Part shown: positions 1 to 8,610 of the stretch, piece after piece | How positions within the stretch are numbered: position 1 is the first letter of the stretch | Layout of the letters: each line of letters opens with the position of its first letter | The notes under the pieces: model-generated | The model's database searches: none | What the model saw: the letters and a program-made list of their open reading frames with translations, nothing else | Told to the model about the DNA's origin: nothing | Assembly (NCBI RefSeq): GCF_028023875.1 | Contig: NZ_JAQIPB010000010.1 | Coordinates: 1-64,000 of the forward strand | Direction: 5' to 3' | Length of the DNA: 64,000 nt | Origin: Xenophilus arseniciresistens | GTDB lineage: Bacteria > Pseudomonadota > Gammaproteobacteria > Burkholderiales > Burkholderiaceae_C | Translations under genes and position numbers: made by a program

Positions 1-120
1 TTGCACTCTAAGGAGACACAGGCTGCGCGGCGGTGAGTCAACCCGTTCAGCGGTCAAGGCCGGCCTCACTGCATTGACGACTGAAGTTTGAATGATCTGA
101 GACATATAAGGAGACAACCG

Positions 121-1776
121 ATGCCCAGCCAGCCGCTTCCACCCTGCCCGCAGCCGCGCCGCGCCCCCAGCGCGCACCAGCGCCTGGTGCGGCACGCGAG
201 CACCGCCGCCGCCGTGCTGGCCACGGCCGTGCTGGCCGCCTGTGGCGGTGGCGGGGGCGGCGGGCCGGTGTTCATCCCGCCCATCGTCACGCCGCCTTCG
301 CCGCCACCCCCACCGCCGCCCCCGCCGCCCAGCAGCCGCGGCACGCTGGTCGAGCCTGCGCAGTCGGTGGCCAGCTTCACGGCCAAGGAGTTCGGCACCC
401 TGCTGGACCTGGACGACAAGGGCCAGGCGCTGGCGCTGATCGCGGGCACGCCCAAGTGCGGCTTCGAGCTGCAGTCGGTGCACTACCACACCGTGGGCGG
501 GAAGGAGGAAGAAACCACCGCCAGCGCCGCGCTGATGGTGCCCACCGGCAGTGACCCGGCCTGCACGGGCCCGCGCCCGATCGTGATGTATGCGCACGGC
601 ACCACCACCGACCGCGCCTATGACCTGAGCCGCTGGGTGAACCCCGAGCAGTCCTCGGCGGCCGAGGGCGTGATCCTGGCCGCCATGTTCGCGGCCCAGG
701 GCTACATCGTGGTGGCGCCCAACTATGCGGGCTATGCGCAGTCCAAGCTGCCCTACCACCCCTACCTCAACGGCACGCAGCAGGGACGCGACGTGGCCGA
801 TTCGCTCAAGGCGGCGCGCAGCGTGCTGCCGCTGGCAGGTGCCAGCGACAGCGGGGCGCTGCTGCTGACCGGCTACTCCCAGGGCGGCTACGTGGCGCTG
901 GCGGCCCACCGCGAATTGCAGGCCATGGGCCAGAGCGTCACGGCCTCGGCCCCGCTGTCGGCGCCCTCGGCCATCAGCCTGCTGACCGACTACAACTTCC
1001 TGGGCTGGCCCGCGCTGGGCTCCACCATCTTCGTGCCGCTGCTGTCCACCAGCTGGCAACAGCAGTTCGGCGATGTCTACAACAGCCCCGATCTGATCTA
1101 CGAAAGCCAGTACGCGCAGGGCATCGAAAGCCTGCTGCCCAGCCTCACGCCCATCGGCGACCTGATCGCCGCCGGCAAGCTGCCGCTCACCGCGCTGTAC
1201 CCGGCCAATGCCGTGCCCGGCCCGCTGACGCCCGAGCTGGGCATCTTCTACGGCGCCAACAACCTGATCCGCCAGAGCTACCTCACGGCGGCGGTCAACG
1301 ACCTGCAGGCCCGACCCTGCCCCGGCAACGCGCTGCCGCCCAGCGCCGGCTCGCTGGCCAACCCGGCGGCGCTGGACTGCCAGCCCGACAACGGCTTGCG
1401 CCGCGCCGCGGTCGCCAACGACCTGCGCAACTGGCTGCCCACGCGCCCGGTCTTCTTCTGCGGCGGCGCCGACGATCCCACGGTCAACTTCCTCAGCACC
1501 CAGGCCACGGCCGGCTACTTCGCCGCGCGCGGCATGCCGCAGAACATGCTGCAGGTGCTGGACCTGGAGGCCGGAAACAGCGGCGAGGGCGACCCCTACG
1601 CCGCCGCGCGCGCCGGCTTCGCCCAGGCCAAGGCCGACCGCTACAACAGCACCGAGGGCGATGCGGCAGTGAAGGCCGAAGCCGTGATCCGCGCCTACCA
1701 CGGCACCCTGGTGCCGCCCTTCTGCGTGGCCTCGGCGCGTGGCTTCTTCCAGGGGGTGCTGGCGGGCGGAGGCTGA
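121..1776 (+). CDS. Secreted lipoprotein alpha/beta hydrolase (lipase/esterase-like)
   Basis: A 551-residue exported hydrolase of unknown substrate. The start is ATG 121, preceded by AAGGAG at 109-113; an in-frame TTG at 88 lacks this signal. An arginine-rich N-region and hydrophobic stretch end in a lipobox (LAAC) with lipid-attachment Cys41. A Gly7 run and a Pro-rich tract (about residues 42-72) follow, a flexible spacer between the membrane anchor and the enzyme. The catalytic domain has YAHGT, typical of an oxyanion-hole strand, and the nucleophile elbow GYSQGG with Ser253. Late Cys residues may form disulfides. The architecture resembles large bacterial or secretory lipases of the alpha/beta-hydrolase superfamily. 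The fold is well supported; lipase activity is inferred. The next gene begins 3 bases after the stop, so the two are probably co-transcribed. Confidence 0.85.
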   Translation: MPSQPLPPCPQPRRAPSAHQRLVRHASTAAAVLATAVLAACGGGGGGGPVFIPPIVTPPSPPPPPPPPPPSSRGTLVEPAQSVASFTAKEFGTLLDLDDKGQALALIAGTPKCGFELQSVHYHTVGGKEEETTASAALMVPTGSDPACTGPRPIVMYAHGTTTDRAYDLSRWVNPEQSSAAEGVILAAMFAAQGYIVVAPNYAGYAQSKLPYHPYLNGTQQGRDVADSLKAARSVLPLAGASDSGALLLTGYSQGGYVALAAHRELQAMGQSVTASAPLSAPSAISLLTDYNFLGWPALGSTIFVPLLSTSWQQQFGDVYNSPDLIYESQYAQGIESLLPSLTPIGDLIAAGKLPLTALYPANAVPGPLTPELGIFYGANNLIRQSYLTAAVNDLQARPCPGNALPPSAGSLANPAALDCQPDNGLRRAAVANDLRNWLPTRPVFFCGGADDPTVNFLSTQATAGYFAARGMPQNMLQVLDLEAGNSGEGDPYAAARAGFAQAKADRYNSTEGDAAVKAEAVIRAYHGTLVPPFCVASARGFFQGVLAGGG

Positions 1777-1779
1777 GCG

Positions 1780-2319
1780 GTGCCACCCGCCGTGTCGGGC
1801 TGGCGCCTGGACGCGCCCCTCGCGCTGCGCCCGCTGCGCGAGGATGACCTGCCGCTGCTGCACCGCTGGCTCAACGCGCCCCACGTGTCCCGCTGGTGGG
1901 GCGAAGAGCGGCCCGGCCTGGCGCAGGTGCGCGTGCAGTACCACCCCGAGCTGCTGGCTGCCCAGAGGGTGCAGCCGTACATCGTCACGCTGGGCGGGCA
2001 GCCCTTTGCCTACGCCCAGTCCTATGTGGCGATGGGCAGCGGCGACGGGTGGTGGGAAGAGGTGCGCGACCCCGGCATCCGCGGCATCGACCAGTCCATT
2101 GGCGAAGCCGCGCTGCTGGACCGGGGGCTGGGCACGCGGCTGGTGCGCACATTGCTGGCCCAACTCTTTGCCGACCCCGCCGTCACCCAGGTGCAGACCG
2201 ACCCCGCCCCGGACAACGCGCGGGCCATCCGCTGCTACGAAAAGGCGGGCTTCAGGCGCGTGCGCACCGTGCATACGCCCGACGGGCCAGCCCTCTACAT
2301 GCTGTGCGACCGGCCGTGA
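1780..2319 (+). CDS. GNAT family N-acetyltransferase (AAC(6')-like)
   Basis: A 179-residue acetyl-CoA-dependent acetyltransferase. Visible features are an N-terminal LRPLREDDLPLLHRWL strand-helix typical of the RimJ/AAC(6') branch, the acetyl-CoA loop DRGLGTRLVRTLL around residue 110, and a C-terminal PDNARAIRCYEKAGF block diagnostic of GNAT folds. It most resembles aminoglycoside 6'-N-acetyltransferase-like and siderophore-type acetyltransferases. Its substrate cannot be told from sequence, and resistance should not be assumed. The start is GTG 1780, 3 bases after the hydrolase stop, which suggests translational coupling. Confidence 0.85.
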   Translation: MPPAVSGWRLDAPLALRPLREDDLPLLHRWLNAPHVSRWWGEERPGLAQVRVQYHPELLAAQRVQPYIVTLGGQPFAYAQSYVAMGSGDGWWEEVRDPGIRGIDQSIGEAALLDRGLGTRLVRTLLAQLFADPAVTQVQTDPAPDNARAIRCYEKAGFRRVRTVHTPDGPALYMLCDRP

Positions 2320-2429
2320 AGGCCCGCACATGACAGGCCGCGCTGCGCGCTTGCGCTAGGCTGCGCAGCGCTGCCCGGTGCCTGCGGCTGCCGGGCCGTT
2401 TTCCTCATCTTCAAGAGACACCCAAGAAC

Positions 2430-2831
2430 ATGTTCAGCCACATCATGGTCGGCTCCAACGACCTGCAGCGTTCCAAACGTTTTTATGACGCGGTGCTCGC
2501 CGTGCTGGGCGCCGGCGAGCCGGTGCAGAACCAGGCCGGCACGGGCCACAGGCGCCTGTTCTACCGCCATGACGGCGCCTCCTTCTGCGTGAGCGAGCCC
2601 ATCAACGGCGAAGCCGCCACGCTGGCCAATGGCGGCACCATCGGCTTCAAGTGCAGCTCGCCCGAGCAGGTAGCCCGCTTCCATGACGTGGCCGTGGCCC
2701 ATGGCGGCACGTCCATCGAAGAGCCGCCAGGCCTGCGCAAGGGCGAGATGGGTGCCTTGTACCTGGCCTATGTGCGCGACCCCGACGGCAACAAGCTGTG
2801 CGCCCTGCACCGGCCGCCCAAGGCTGCCTGA
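2430..2831 (+). CDS. VOC family (glyoxalase/bleomycin-resistance fold) protein
   Basis: A 133-residue single-domain vicinal oxygen chelate protein. The N-terminal [21 protein letters not shown] is the usual first beta-alpha unit with the metal-ligand His4. The C-terminal [15 protein letters not shown] is the second module's DPDGN turn, although the usual metal-ligand Glu near the end is not obvious. Such proteins are often annotated as glyoxalase I-like or dioxygenase-like without known substrate. The next gene starts one base after its stop, so both are probably translated from one mRNA. Confidence 0.88.
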   Translation: MFSHIMVGSNDLQRSKRFYDAVLAVLGAGEPVQNQAGTGHRRLFYRHDGASFCVSEPINGEAATLANGGTIGFKCSSPEQVARFHDVAVAHGGTSIEEPPGLRKGEMGALYLAYVRDPDGNKLCALHRPPKAA

Positions 2832-2832
2832 T

Positions 2833-3069
2833 ATGACTGCTGCCCAGCCCAACAACCCCTTGCATGGCATCACGCTGGAGGCGGTCGTGGTGCGGCTGGC
2901 CGAGCACTACGGCTGGGATGGGCTGGCGCGCAAGATCAATATCAACTGCTTCAAGAGCGACCCCTCGGTGAAGTCCAGCCTGAAGTTCTTGCGCAAGACG
3001 CCATGGGCGCGCGAGCAGGTGGAGAGCCTGTACGTCTTCACCTTCGCGCCGCGCGGCGGCGCTCAGTAG
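2833..3069 (+). CDS. VF530 family DNA-binding protein
   Basis: A 78-residue protein matching the small VF530/DUF2132 family. It has the signature [11 protein letters not shown] near the N terminus, then [17 protein letters not shown] and [19 protein letters not shown], which is the most conserved part of the family. The family is named for a Vibrio protein whose structure suggested DNA binding; its role is unknown. ATG 2833 lies one base after the VOC gene stop. It converges on sua5, with 17 bases between the two stop codons. Confidence 0.88.
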   Translation: MTAAQPNNPLHGITLEAVVVRLAEHYGWDGLARKININCFKSDPSVKSSLKFLRKTPWAREQVESLYVFTFAPRGGAQ

Positions 3070-3086
3070 CCGAGGACCCGCAGCGT

Positions 3087-4088
3087 TCAGGCCGCAGCCG
3101 CGCGCTGCAGCCGGTCGCGCACGCCTTCCCATTCGGGCGTGGCGGGCGGGGTCTCGATCCAGATCAGCTTGACGCCCTCGTCGTCGAACTGGCGCAGCAC
3201 CGCAAAAAGCTGCTGCGCGGCCAGGGCCGCGTCCTCGGGCATGCGCTTGAGCAGCAGCCGCTGCGAGCCGCTGCGCAGCGCCGCGCGCGACCACACGGCC
3301 ATGTGCGCGGCGTGCGGGCCCAGCACGTCCAGCCCGGCCTGCAGCGCCTTGGCATCCATCAGCCGCACCTTGGCAGTGGGCGCGTAGTGCGCCTCCAGCG
3401 TGCCGGAGGCGCGCGGATCGGGCGCGTTCAGGGTTTCCCGCTCGCGCAGCGGCTGGCCGGCGGCCTGCTCGATCTGCGCGCGCGTGAGGTGCCCGGGGCG
3501 CAGCAGCACGGGCGCGCCGCGGCTGCAGTCGACGATGGTGGACTCGATGCCCACGTCGCAGGCACCGCCGTCGAGCACGCGCAGGTCGTCGGCAAATTCG
3601 CTGGCCACATGGGCGGCGGTGGTGGGGCTCACGCGGCCGAAGCGGTTGGCGCTGGGGCCGGCCAGGCCCATCACGCCGCGCGCGGCGCAGGCGCTCAGCA
3701 GGGCCTGCGCCACGGGGTGGTCGGGGCAGCGCAGGCCGATGGTGTCCTGCCCGCCGGCCGCCACGGCCCCCACGCCTTCGCGGCGGGGCACGATCAGGGT
3801 CAGCGGCCCGGGCCAGAAGGCGCGCGCCAGCGCCTGGGCAAAGGGCGGCAGCGACTGCGCGAAATGCGCCACGGCCGCCGTGCCAGCCGCGCCTGCGGCC
3901 ACATGCACGATCAGCGGATGGTCGGCCGGCCGGCCCTTGGCCGCGAAGATGCCGCGCACGGCCTCGTCCTGGCCCGCGTCGGCGCCCAGGCCATAGACCG
4001 TTTCAGTCGGGAAGGCCACCAGATGGCCCGCCTGCAGGGCCTGCGCGGCCTGCTGGATGGCGGCGGGGTCGCGGCCGTCGAGAATCAT
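3087..4088 (-). CDS. sua5: L-threonylcarbamoyladenylate synthase (Sua5 type)
   Basis: Makes threonylcarbamoyl-AMP from threonine, bicarbonate and ATP, the first step of the t6A37 modification of ANN-decoding tRNAs. The 333 residues fit the long Sua5 form: a YrdC domain with PTETVYGLG (27-35) and KGRP (51-54), followed by a C-terminal Sua5 domain (about 225-333). The short TsaC form lacks the latter. It is last in purE-purK-sua5. The space between purK and this gene is filled by a repeat whose 30-codon ORF ends in TGA-G-ATG at this start codon. There is no recognisable Shine-Dalgarno directly before the ATG, so translation may depend on coupling. Confidence 0.95.
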   Translation of the reverse strand: MILDGRDPAAIQQAAQALQAGHLVAFPTETVYGLGADAGQDEAVRGIFAAKGRPADHPLIVHVAAGAAGTAAVAHFAQSLPPFAQALARAFWPGPLTLIVPRREGVGAVAAGGQDTIGLRCPDHPVAQALLSACAARGVMGLAGPSANRFGRVSPTTAAHVASEFADDLRVLDGGACDVGIESTIVDCSRGAPVLLRPGHLTRAQIEQAAGQPLRERETLNAPDPRASGTLEAHYAPTAKVRLMDAKALQAGLDVLGPHAAHMAVWSRAALRSGSQRLLLKRMPEDAALAAQQLFAVLRQFDDEGVKLIWIETPPATPEWEGVRDRLQRAAAA

Positions 4089-4089
4089 C

Positions 4090-4179
4090 TCAGTGGCGCC
4101 CGGCCGCCCGAAGGCACTGAGGCACCCCCTCGGGGGGCAGCGGACCTCGCGAAGCGGGGGAGCGTGGGGGTAGTTTCAT
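4090..4179 (-). repeat. Dispersed repeat copy A, containing a 30-codon ORF between purK and sua5
   Basis: The whole purK-sua5 gap is one repeat unit. Read on the minus strand it is exactly 30 codons, ATG at 4179 to TGA at 4090, beginning MKLPPR and ending LRAAGRH. It joins purK by TGA-A-ATG and sua5 by TGA-G-ATG. The same unit, with no frame-changing indel, occurs twice at 15216-15396, and a diverged core occurs at 62701-62782. The conserved plus-strand core is GGGGGGCAGCGGACC followed by CGCGAAGCGGGG. Whether it acts as peptide, translational coupler or RNA/DNA element is unknown. Confidence 0.8.
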
Positions 4180-4180
4180 T

Positions 4181-5377
4181 TCAAGCTGCAGCGTCGGTGA
4201 GCCCCAGCAGGCTGGCGGCCTGCGCGGCGGTCTCGCGCATCTGCGCCACATCGGCGCCGGTGATGTTCAGGTGGCCCATCTTGCGGCCGCGTCGCGCCTC
4301 GGTCTTGCCGTACAGGTGCAGGTGGGTGCCGGGCAGCGCCAGCACGCGGTCCCAGGGCGGTTCCACCTGCTGGTTGCTGCCACGCGCGAACCACAGGTCG
4401 CCCAGCAGGTTGAGCATGATCACCGGGCTGTGCTGGCGCGGCGCCACCAGCGGCAGGCCGGCCAGGGTGCGCACCTGCAAGTCGAACTGCGAGACGTCGC
4501 AGGCGTCGAGCGTGTAGTGGCCGCTGTTGTGCGGGCGCGGCGCCATTTCGTTGATGACCAGGCTGCCGTCGGCCAGCACGAAGAATTCGATGCACAGCAC
4601 GCCCACATAGTCGAGGCCGTCGGCCACCGAGACGGCGGCGGCCACGGCCTGCCGGGCCAGGCCGGCGTCCAGCACCTGCTCGTGCACTTCGGTCACGGCC
4701 AGGATGCCGTCCTTGTGCAGGTTGCGCTGCACCGGGAAATGCACGCTCTGGCCATCGCGGCTGCGCGCCACGATCACCGAGCATTCGGCGGCCAGCGGCA
4801 GGCGCTGCTCCAGCACGCAGGGCACGCGGCCCGTGGCTTCCCAGGCGCGGGCCAGTTCGGCGGCCGAATGCACGCTCTGCTGGCCCTTGCCGTCGTAGCC
4901 CATGCGCGCGGTCTTGAGAATGCCCGGCAAAAGGCTGGGCGACACGGCGGCCAGCTGCTCGGCGCTTTCGATCACCGCATAGGGCGCGCAGCCCACGCCG
5001 CTGGCGGCGGCGCAGCGCGTGAAATGGGCTTTCTCAAGGATGCGGTCCTGCGCGATGCCCACGGCCTGCGCGCCGGGCGCCACGGGCCGGTCGCCGGCCA
5101 GCGAAGCGAGCGCCTGCGCCGGCACGTTCTCGAACTCGGTGGTGATCGCATCGGCCAGCTTGGACAACCGGGCCAGGCCGTCGCCGTCCAGGTAGTCGGA
5201 ATGGATGTGGTGATGGCTCACGCGGCCGGCCGGGCTGTCCGCATCCGGGTCGAGCACGGCCGTGAAGTAGCCCATGGCCTGCGCCGCGTGCACGAACATG
5301 CGGCCCAGCTGGCCGCCGCCCATCACGCCCAGCGTGCTGCCGGGCAGGAGGGCCGAAGTGACGGTCGCGGGGCTCAT
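4181..5377 (-). CDS. purK: 5-(carboxyamino)imidazole ribonucleotide synthase PurK
   Basis: ATP-dependent carboxylation of aminoimidazole ribonucleotide to N5-CAIR in de novo purine synthesis; PurE uses the product. The 398 residues have the N-terminal GVMGGGQLGRM nucleotide-fold motif (18-27), then an ATP-grasp domain including ECSVIVARSRDG and INEMAPRPHNSGH. The start is ATG 5377, with GGAGGT just upstream on the minus strand; an in-frame ATG at 5446 would extend into the purE end without such a signal. It lies 58 bases behind purE. The intervening hairpin (5409-5437) shares an 18-base match with the repeat found downstream of purK. Confidence 0.96.
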   Translation of the reverse strand: MSPATVTSALLPGSTLGVMGGGQLGRMFVHAAQAMGYFTAVLDPDADSPAGRVSHHHIHSDYLDGDGLARLSKLADAITTEFENVPAQALASLAGDRPVAPGAQAVGIAQDRILEKAHFTRCAAASGVGCAPYAVIESAEQLAAVSPSLLPGILKTARMGYDGKGQQSVHSAAELARAWEATGRVPCVLEQRLPLAAECSVIVARSRDGQSVHFPVQRNLHKDGILAVTEVHEQVLDAGLARQAVAAAVSVADGLDYVGVLCIEFFVLADGSLVINEMAPRPHNSGHYTLDACDVSQFDLQVRTLAGLPLVAPRQHSPVIMLNLLGDLWFARGSNQQVEPPWDRVLALPGTHLHLYGKTEARRGRKMGHLNITGADVAQMRETAAQAASLLGLTDAAA

Positions 5378-5435
5378 TGGAAGACCTCCGTGCTGCGCAC
5401 TGCGGTGCGAGCCGCTTCGGGCGGCCGGGCGCGGC

Positions 5436-5981
5436 TCACAGAGCACCTCCGCCCTGGGGCGTGAAGGGGGAGACGGCCTCGATGGGCGCCACGGGCGGCA
5501 GCGTCATGGCCGTGGCGGCCTCGGTCTGGCGCGAGCGGAACTCGTCGAGCTTCGCGCGCAGCGCCGGGTCGTTGACGGCCAGCATGGCCACGGCGAACAG
5601 CGCCGCGTTGGCCGCGCCCGCATTGCCGATGGCGAAGGTGGCCACCGGTACGCCCTTGGGCATCTGCACGATGCTGTAGAGCGAATCGACGCCCTGCAGG
5701 TGCCGGCTGGCCACGGGCACGCCCAGCACGGGCACCGTGGTCTTGGAGGCCAGCATGCCCGGCAGGTGCGCGGCACCGCCGGCGCCGGCAATGATGGCCG
5801 AAAGGCCGCGCCCGGCGGCGCTTTCGGCGTAGGCGAACAGGGCATCGGGCATGCGGTGGGCCGACACCACCTTCGCTTCGTGGGCAATGCCGAATTGGGT
5901 CAGAATCTCGGCCGCATTGCGCATCGTCTCCCAATCGGAGTTCGAGCCCATGACGACGCCGACTTGGATGGTTTCACTCAT
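5436..5981 (-). CDS. purE: 5-(carboxyamino)imidazole ribonucleotide mutase PurE
   Basis: Converts N5-CAIR to CAIR (class I PurE) with PurK in purine biosynthesis. The 181 residues contain [10 protein letters not shown] (11-20), SAHRMPD (40-46) and the [11 protein letters not shown] loop, all typical of bacterial PurE. A C-terminal tail of about 20 residues extends beyond the usual core. It is the first gene of purE-purK-sua5 and diverges from the cnoX-like gene with 93 bases between start codons, where the promoters must lie; I see no clear purine-repressor box there. Confidence 0.96.
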   Translation of the reverse strand: MSETIQVGVVMGSNSDWETMRNAAEILTQFGIAHEAKVVSAHRMPDALFAYAESAAGRGLSAIIAGAGGAAHLPGMLASKTTVPVLGVPVASRHLQGVDSLYSIVQMPKGVPVATFAIGNAGAANAALFAVAMLAVNDPALRAKLDEFRSRQTEAATAMTLPPVAPIEAVSPFTPQGGGAL

Positions 5982-6074
5982 GGCTTGGAATTCTACGTTT
6001 GGCCCCCAGCTTCGCGGATGCCGCGGCGCCCTGGCCCTCCAGGTGCCGCCTGTCCCCACTGCCTTGCCGCCACC

Positions 6075-6995
6075 ATGATCGACATCACCCTCGACAATTT
6101 CCAGACCGAACTGGTCGAAGCTTCGCTCACCACGCCCGTGTTGCTGGACATCTGGGCCGAATGGTGCGGCCCCTGCAAGCAGCTGGGCCCCGTGCTGGAA
6201 AGCCTCGAGGTCGAGTACGAGGGCCGCTTCAAGCTGGCCAAGCTGGACGCCGACAAGGTGCCGCAGCTGTCCAGCCAGCTCTCGCAGATGTTCGGCGTGC
6301 GCAGCATCCCCTTTTGCGTGATGTTCGTGGGCGGCCAGCCCGTGGACGGTTTCGTCGGCGCACAGCCGGCCGCGCAGATCCGCGAGTTTCTGGACAAGCA
6401 TGTGCCCGGCGCCGACGAGCTGGAAGCGCAGCAGCAGGAAGAGCAGGCCCAGGAGGCCCTGGCCGAGGGCGACACCGACGCCGCGCTGGAAAAGCTGCAA
6501 CACGCCGTGGCCACCGACCCGGCCAACGAGGATGCCCGCTTCGACTACGTGAAGCTGCTGCTGCAGCTGGGCCGCGAGGACGATGCCAAGGTGGCGTTCG
6601 CGCCCGTGATCGACCGCCGCGCCCTGGTACGCCGTTTCGATTCGCTGCAGCGCTGGATGGACGCCATCGACGCCGCCGGTGACAGCAGCCAGTGGGCGCA
6701 GCGCCTGGCCGATGCCGACGCGAAGATCGCCGCCGCCAAGCGCGACTTCGACGCCCGCTTCGCACGCGCGCAGCTGCTCATGGCCCAGCAGCAGTGGACG
6801 GCGGCCATGGACGAGCTGCTCGAGATCCTGATGCGCGACAAGGCCTGGAGCGAGGAGCTGGCGCGCAAGACCTACATCGCCATCCTGGATGTGATCGAGC
6901 CGCCCAAGCCCAAGGTGGCCGAAGGCCAGATCCCGCCCGACGACCCGACGGTGGCCACCTACCGCCGCCGCCTGTCGAGCGTGGTGCTCAGCTGA
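6075..6995 (+). CDS. CnoX/YbbN-like thioredoxin with TPR-like C-terminal domain
   Basis: A 306-residue two-domain cytoplasmic protein. Residues 1-110 form a thioredoxin fold with an intact WCGPC active site (Cys31, Cys34) and the cis-proline loop SIPFCVMF. Residues 120-300 are helical with TPR-like repeats ([19 protein letters not shown]). This matches the YbbN/CnoX family, redox-linked co-chaperones for GroEL and DnaK. E. coli YbbN lacks the CxxC redox pair, whereas other bacterial members retain it, so this one is probably redox active. The ATG at 6075 gives the normal family N terminus. Confidence 0.9.
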   Translation: MIDITLDNFQTELVEASLTTPVLLDIWAEWCGPCKQLGPVLESLEVEYEGRFKLAKLDADKVPQLSSQLSQMFGVRSIPFCVMFVGGQPVDGFVGAQPAAQIREFLDKHVPGADELEAQQQEEQAQEALAEGDTDAALEKLQHAVATDPANEDARFDYVKLLLQLGREDDAKVAFAPVIDRRALVRRFDSLQRWMDAIDAAGDSSQWAQRLADADAKIAAAKRDFDARFARAQLLMAQQQWTAAMDELLEILMRDKAWSEELARKTYIAILDVIEPPKPKVAEGQIPPDDPTVATYRRRLSSVVLS

Positions 6996-7096
6996 ACACG
7001 CTGTACTGAGCCTGCGCCGGCCCGTGCTGCCCCGGCGCCGGCGGCAACGTTAGGATGCGAACCTCTGTCACATCCTGACGCATACCTGTTGCCGCC

Positions 7097-7567
7097 ATGC
7101 GCCTTCCTGCCCGTCATTTCTTTCGTGCACCGCGTCTCGCCCCCGTGGCGGCCACGCTGCTGATGGCTGTCGCGCTGGGCGCCTGCAGCAGCGGCATCGA
7201 CCTGGACGAGCCCATCGAAGGCCCGATGTGGCGCCTGGTGCAGCTGGGCGAGCAGCGGCCCGTGCCCGGCCCCGATGCCGCGCGCGAGCCCCATGTGCAG
7301 TTCGACCTGCAGGGGCGCGTGAGCGGATCGGGCGGCTGCAATCGCCTGTCGGGCGGCTTCACGCGCAACGGCGCGCAGCTGCGGCTGAGCCAGCTGGGCG
7401 CCACGCGCATGGCCTGCGCCGATGCGGCACGCAGCGCGCTGGAAACCGCCTTCTTCCAGGCCTTGCAGACCACGGCCAGCTACCGGCTCAGCGGCCCGGG
7501 CCAGATGGCGCTGCTGGACGCCAATGGCCGCACGCTGGCACGGCTGGAGGCCGGGCAGCGGCGCTGA
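7097..7567 (+). CDS. META domain lipoprotein (HslJ-like)
   Basis: A 156-residue predicted lipoprotein. A basic N-region and hydrophobic helix end in the lipobox ALGAC with Cys30. The mature part is one META domain with MWRLVQLG, the SGSGGCNRLSGGF glycine-cysteine motif, LGATRMAC and the closing TARLEA-type strand. META domains occur in E. coli HslJ, linked to novobiocin and heat responses, and in secreted antigens; the biochemical role is unknown. The gene stands alone between the cnoX-like gene and the convergent purC. Confidence 0.87.
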   Translation: MRLPARHFFRAPRLAPVAATLLMAVALGACSSGIDLDEPIEGPMWRLVQLGEQRPVPGPDAAREPHVQFDLQGRVSGSGGCNRLSGGFTRNGAQLRLSQLGATRMACADAARSALETAFFQALQTTASYRLSGPGQMALLDANGRTLARLEAGQRR

Positions 7568-7594
7568 CGACGCAGGCGCCGGCCAGCGAGGGCC

Positions 7595-8503
7595 TCAGCC
7601 CGTCAGCCGCTCCAGCGCCTCGCGGTACTTGGCGGCGGTCTTGTCGATCACCTCGCGCGGCAGGCGCGGCGCGGGCGGGGTCTTGTCCCAGGGCTTGCCG
7701 TTGATGCGCACGGCCTCGAGCCAGTCGCGCACGAACTGCTTGTCGTAGCTGGGCGGGTTGGCGCCGGTAGCCAGCGCCTCCTCGTAGCCCTCCACGGGCC
7801 AGTAGCGCGAGCTGTCCGGCGTGAGCACCTCGTCCATCAGCACCAGCTGGCCCTGCTCGTCCAGGCCGAACTCGAACTTGGTGTCGGCAATGATCATGCC
7901 CTTGGTCAGCGCGATGGCGGCGGCGGCTTCGTAGATCGCGATGCTGGTTTCGCGGATCTGCTGGGCCAGCCTGGGGCCGATCATCTCGACCACGCGTTCG
8001 TAGCTGATGTTTTCGTCATGCTCGCCCACGGCGGCCTTGGCCGCGGGCGTGAAGATGGCCTGCGGCAGCTTTTGCGAGTTGCGCAGCCCTTCGGGCAGCG
8101 GCACGCCGCACACGTTCTGGCCGGCCTGGTACTCCTTCCAGCCGCTGCCGGCCAGGTAGCCGCGCACCACCGCTTCCACCGGAATGGGTTTGAGGCGCTT
8201 GACCAGCATGGAGCGGCCGCGCACCTGGGGCACCTCGGCGCTCTGCACCGCGCTTTCGGGCGCGTCGCCGGTCAGGTGGTTGGGGCACAGATGGCCCAGG
8301 CGGTCGAACCACCACAGCGCCATCTGCGTGAGGATCTCGCCCTTGCCCGGAATGGGCTCGCCCATGATCACGTCGAAGGCCGACAGCCGGTCGCTGGCCA
8401 CCATGAGGATGCGGTCCTCGCCCACGGCATAGTTGTCGCGCACCTTGCCGCGCGCAAGCAGGGGCAGGCTCTGGATGGAGGAGGTGTGGACGGTGTTCGT
8501 CAT
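7595..8503 (-). CDS. purC: Phosphoribosylaminoimidazole-succinocarboxamide synthase PurC
   Basis: Joins aspartate to CAIR using ATP, the step after PurE/PurK in purine synthesis. The 302 residues have the N-terminal [29 protein letters not shown] block split over the ATP site, [13 protein letters not shown], and [13 protein letters not shown] near the C terminus, as in the long (about 300-residue) form. The start is ATG 8503 (MTNTVHTSS); an upstream in-frame ATG at 8557 would add an atypical leader. It lies downstream of the aldolase gene but is separated from it by a terminator at 8546-8571. Confidence 0.96.
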   Translation of the reverse strand: MTNTVHTSSIQSLPLLARGKVRDNYAVGEDRILMVASDRLSAFDVIMGEPIPGKGEILTQMALWWFDRLGHLCPNHLTGDAPESAVQSAEVPQVRGRSMLVKRLKPIPVEAVVRGYLAGSGWKEYQAGQNVCGVPLPEGLRNSQKLPQAIFTPAAKAAVGEHDENISYERVVEMIGPRLAQQIRETSIAIYEAAAAIALTKGMIIADTKFEFGLDEQGQLVLMDEVLTPDSSRYWPVEGYEEALATGANPPSYDKQFVRDWLEAVRINGKPWDKTPPAPRLPREVIDKTAAKYREALERLTG

Positions 8504-8545
8504 GGCAGTTCGGCAAAGCGGGAGGCAGCGCGCATTGTGCGCGCA

Positions 8546-8571
8546 GAAAAAAGCCACCGCAGCGGGTGGCT
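8546..8571 (-). terminator. Rho-independent terminator downstream of the class I aldolase
   Basis: On the minus strand AGCCACC and GGTGGCT form a stem around a short loop, followed by six T (plus-strand A tract 8547-8552). It lies 40 bases past the aldolase stop and before the purC start, so it should separate the two units. Confidence 0.85.
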
Positions 8572-8610
8572 GGTGGGCAGGACGGGGCCTGCAGGCAGGC
8601 GCGGCCCGGC

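Noticed and set aside
88-120. TTG 88 as the start of the hydrolase lipoprotein
   Set aside because: ATG 121 has an AAGGAG at correct spacing; the TTG has none and would lengthen an already long signal region.
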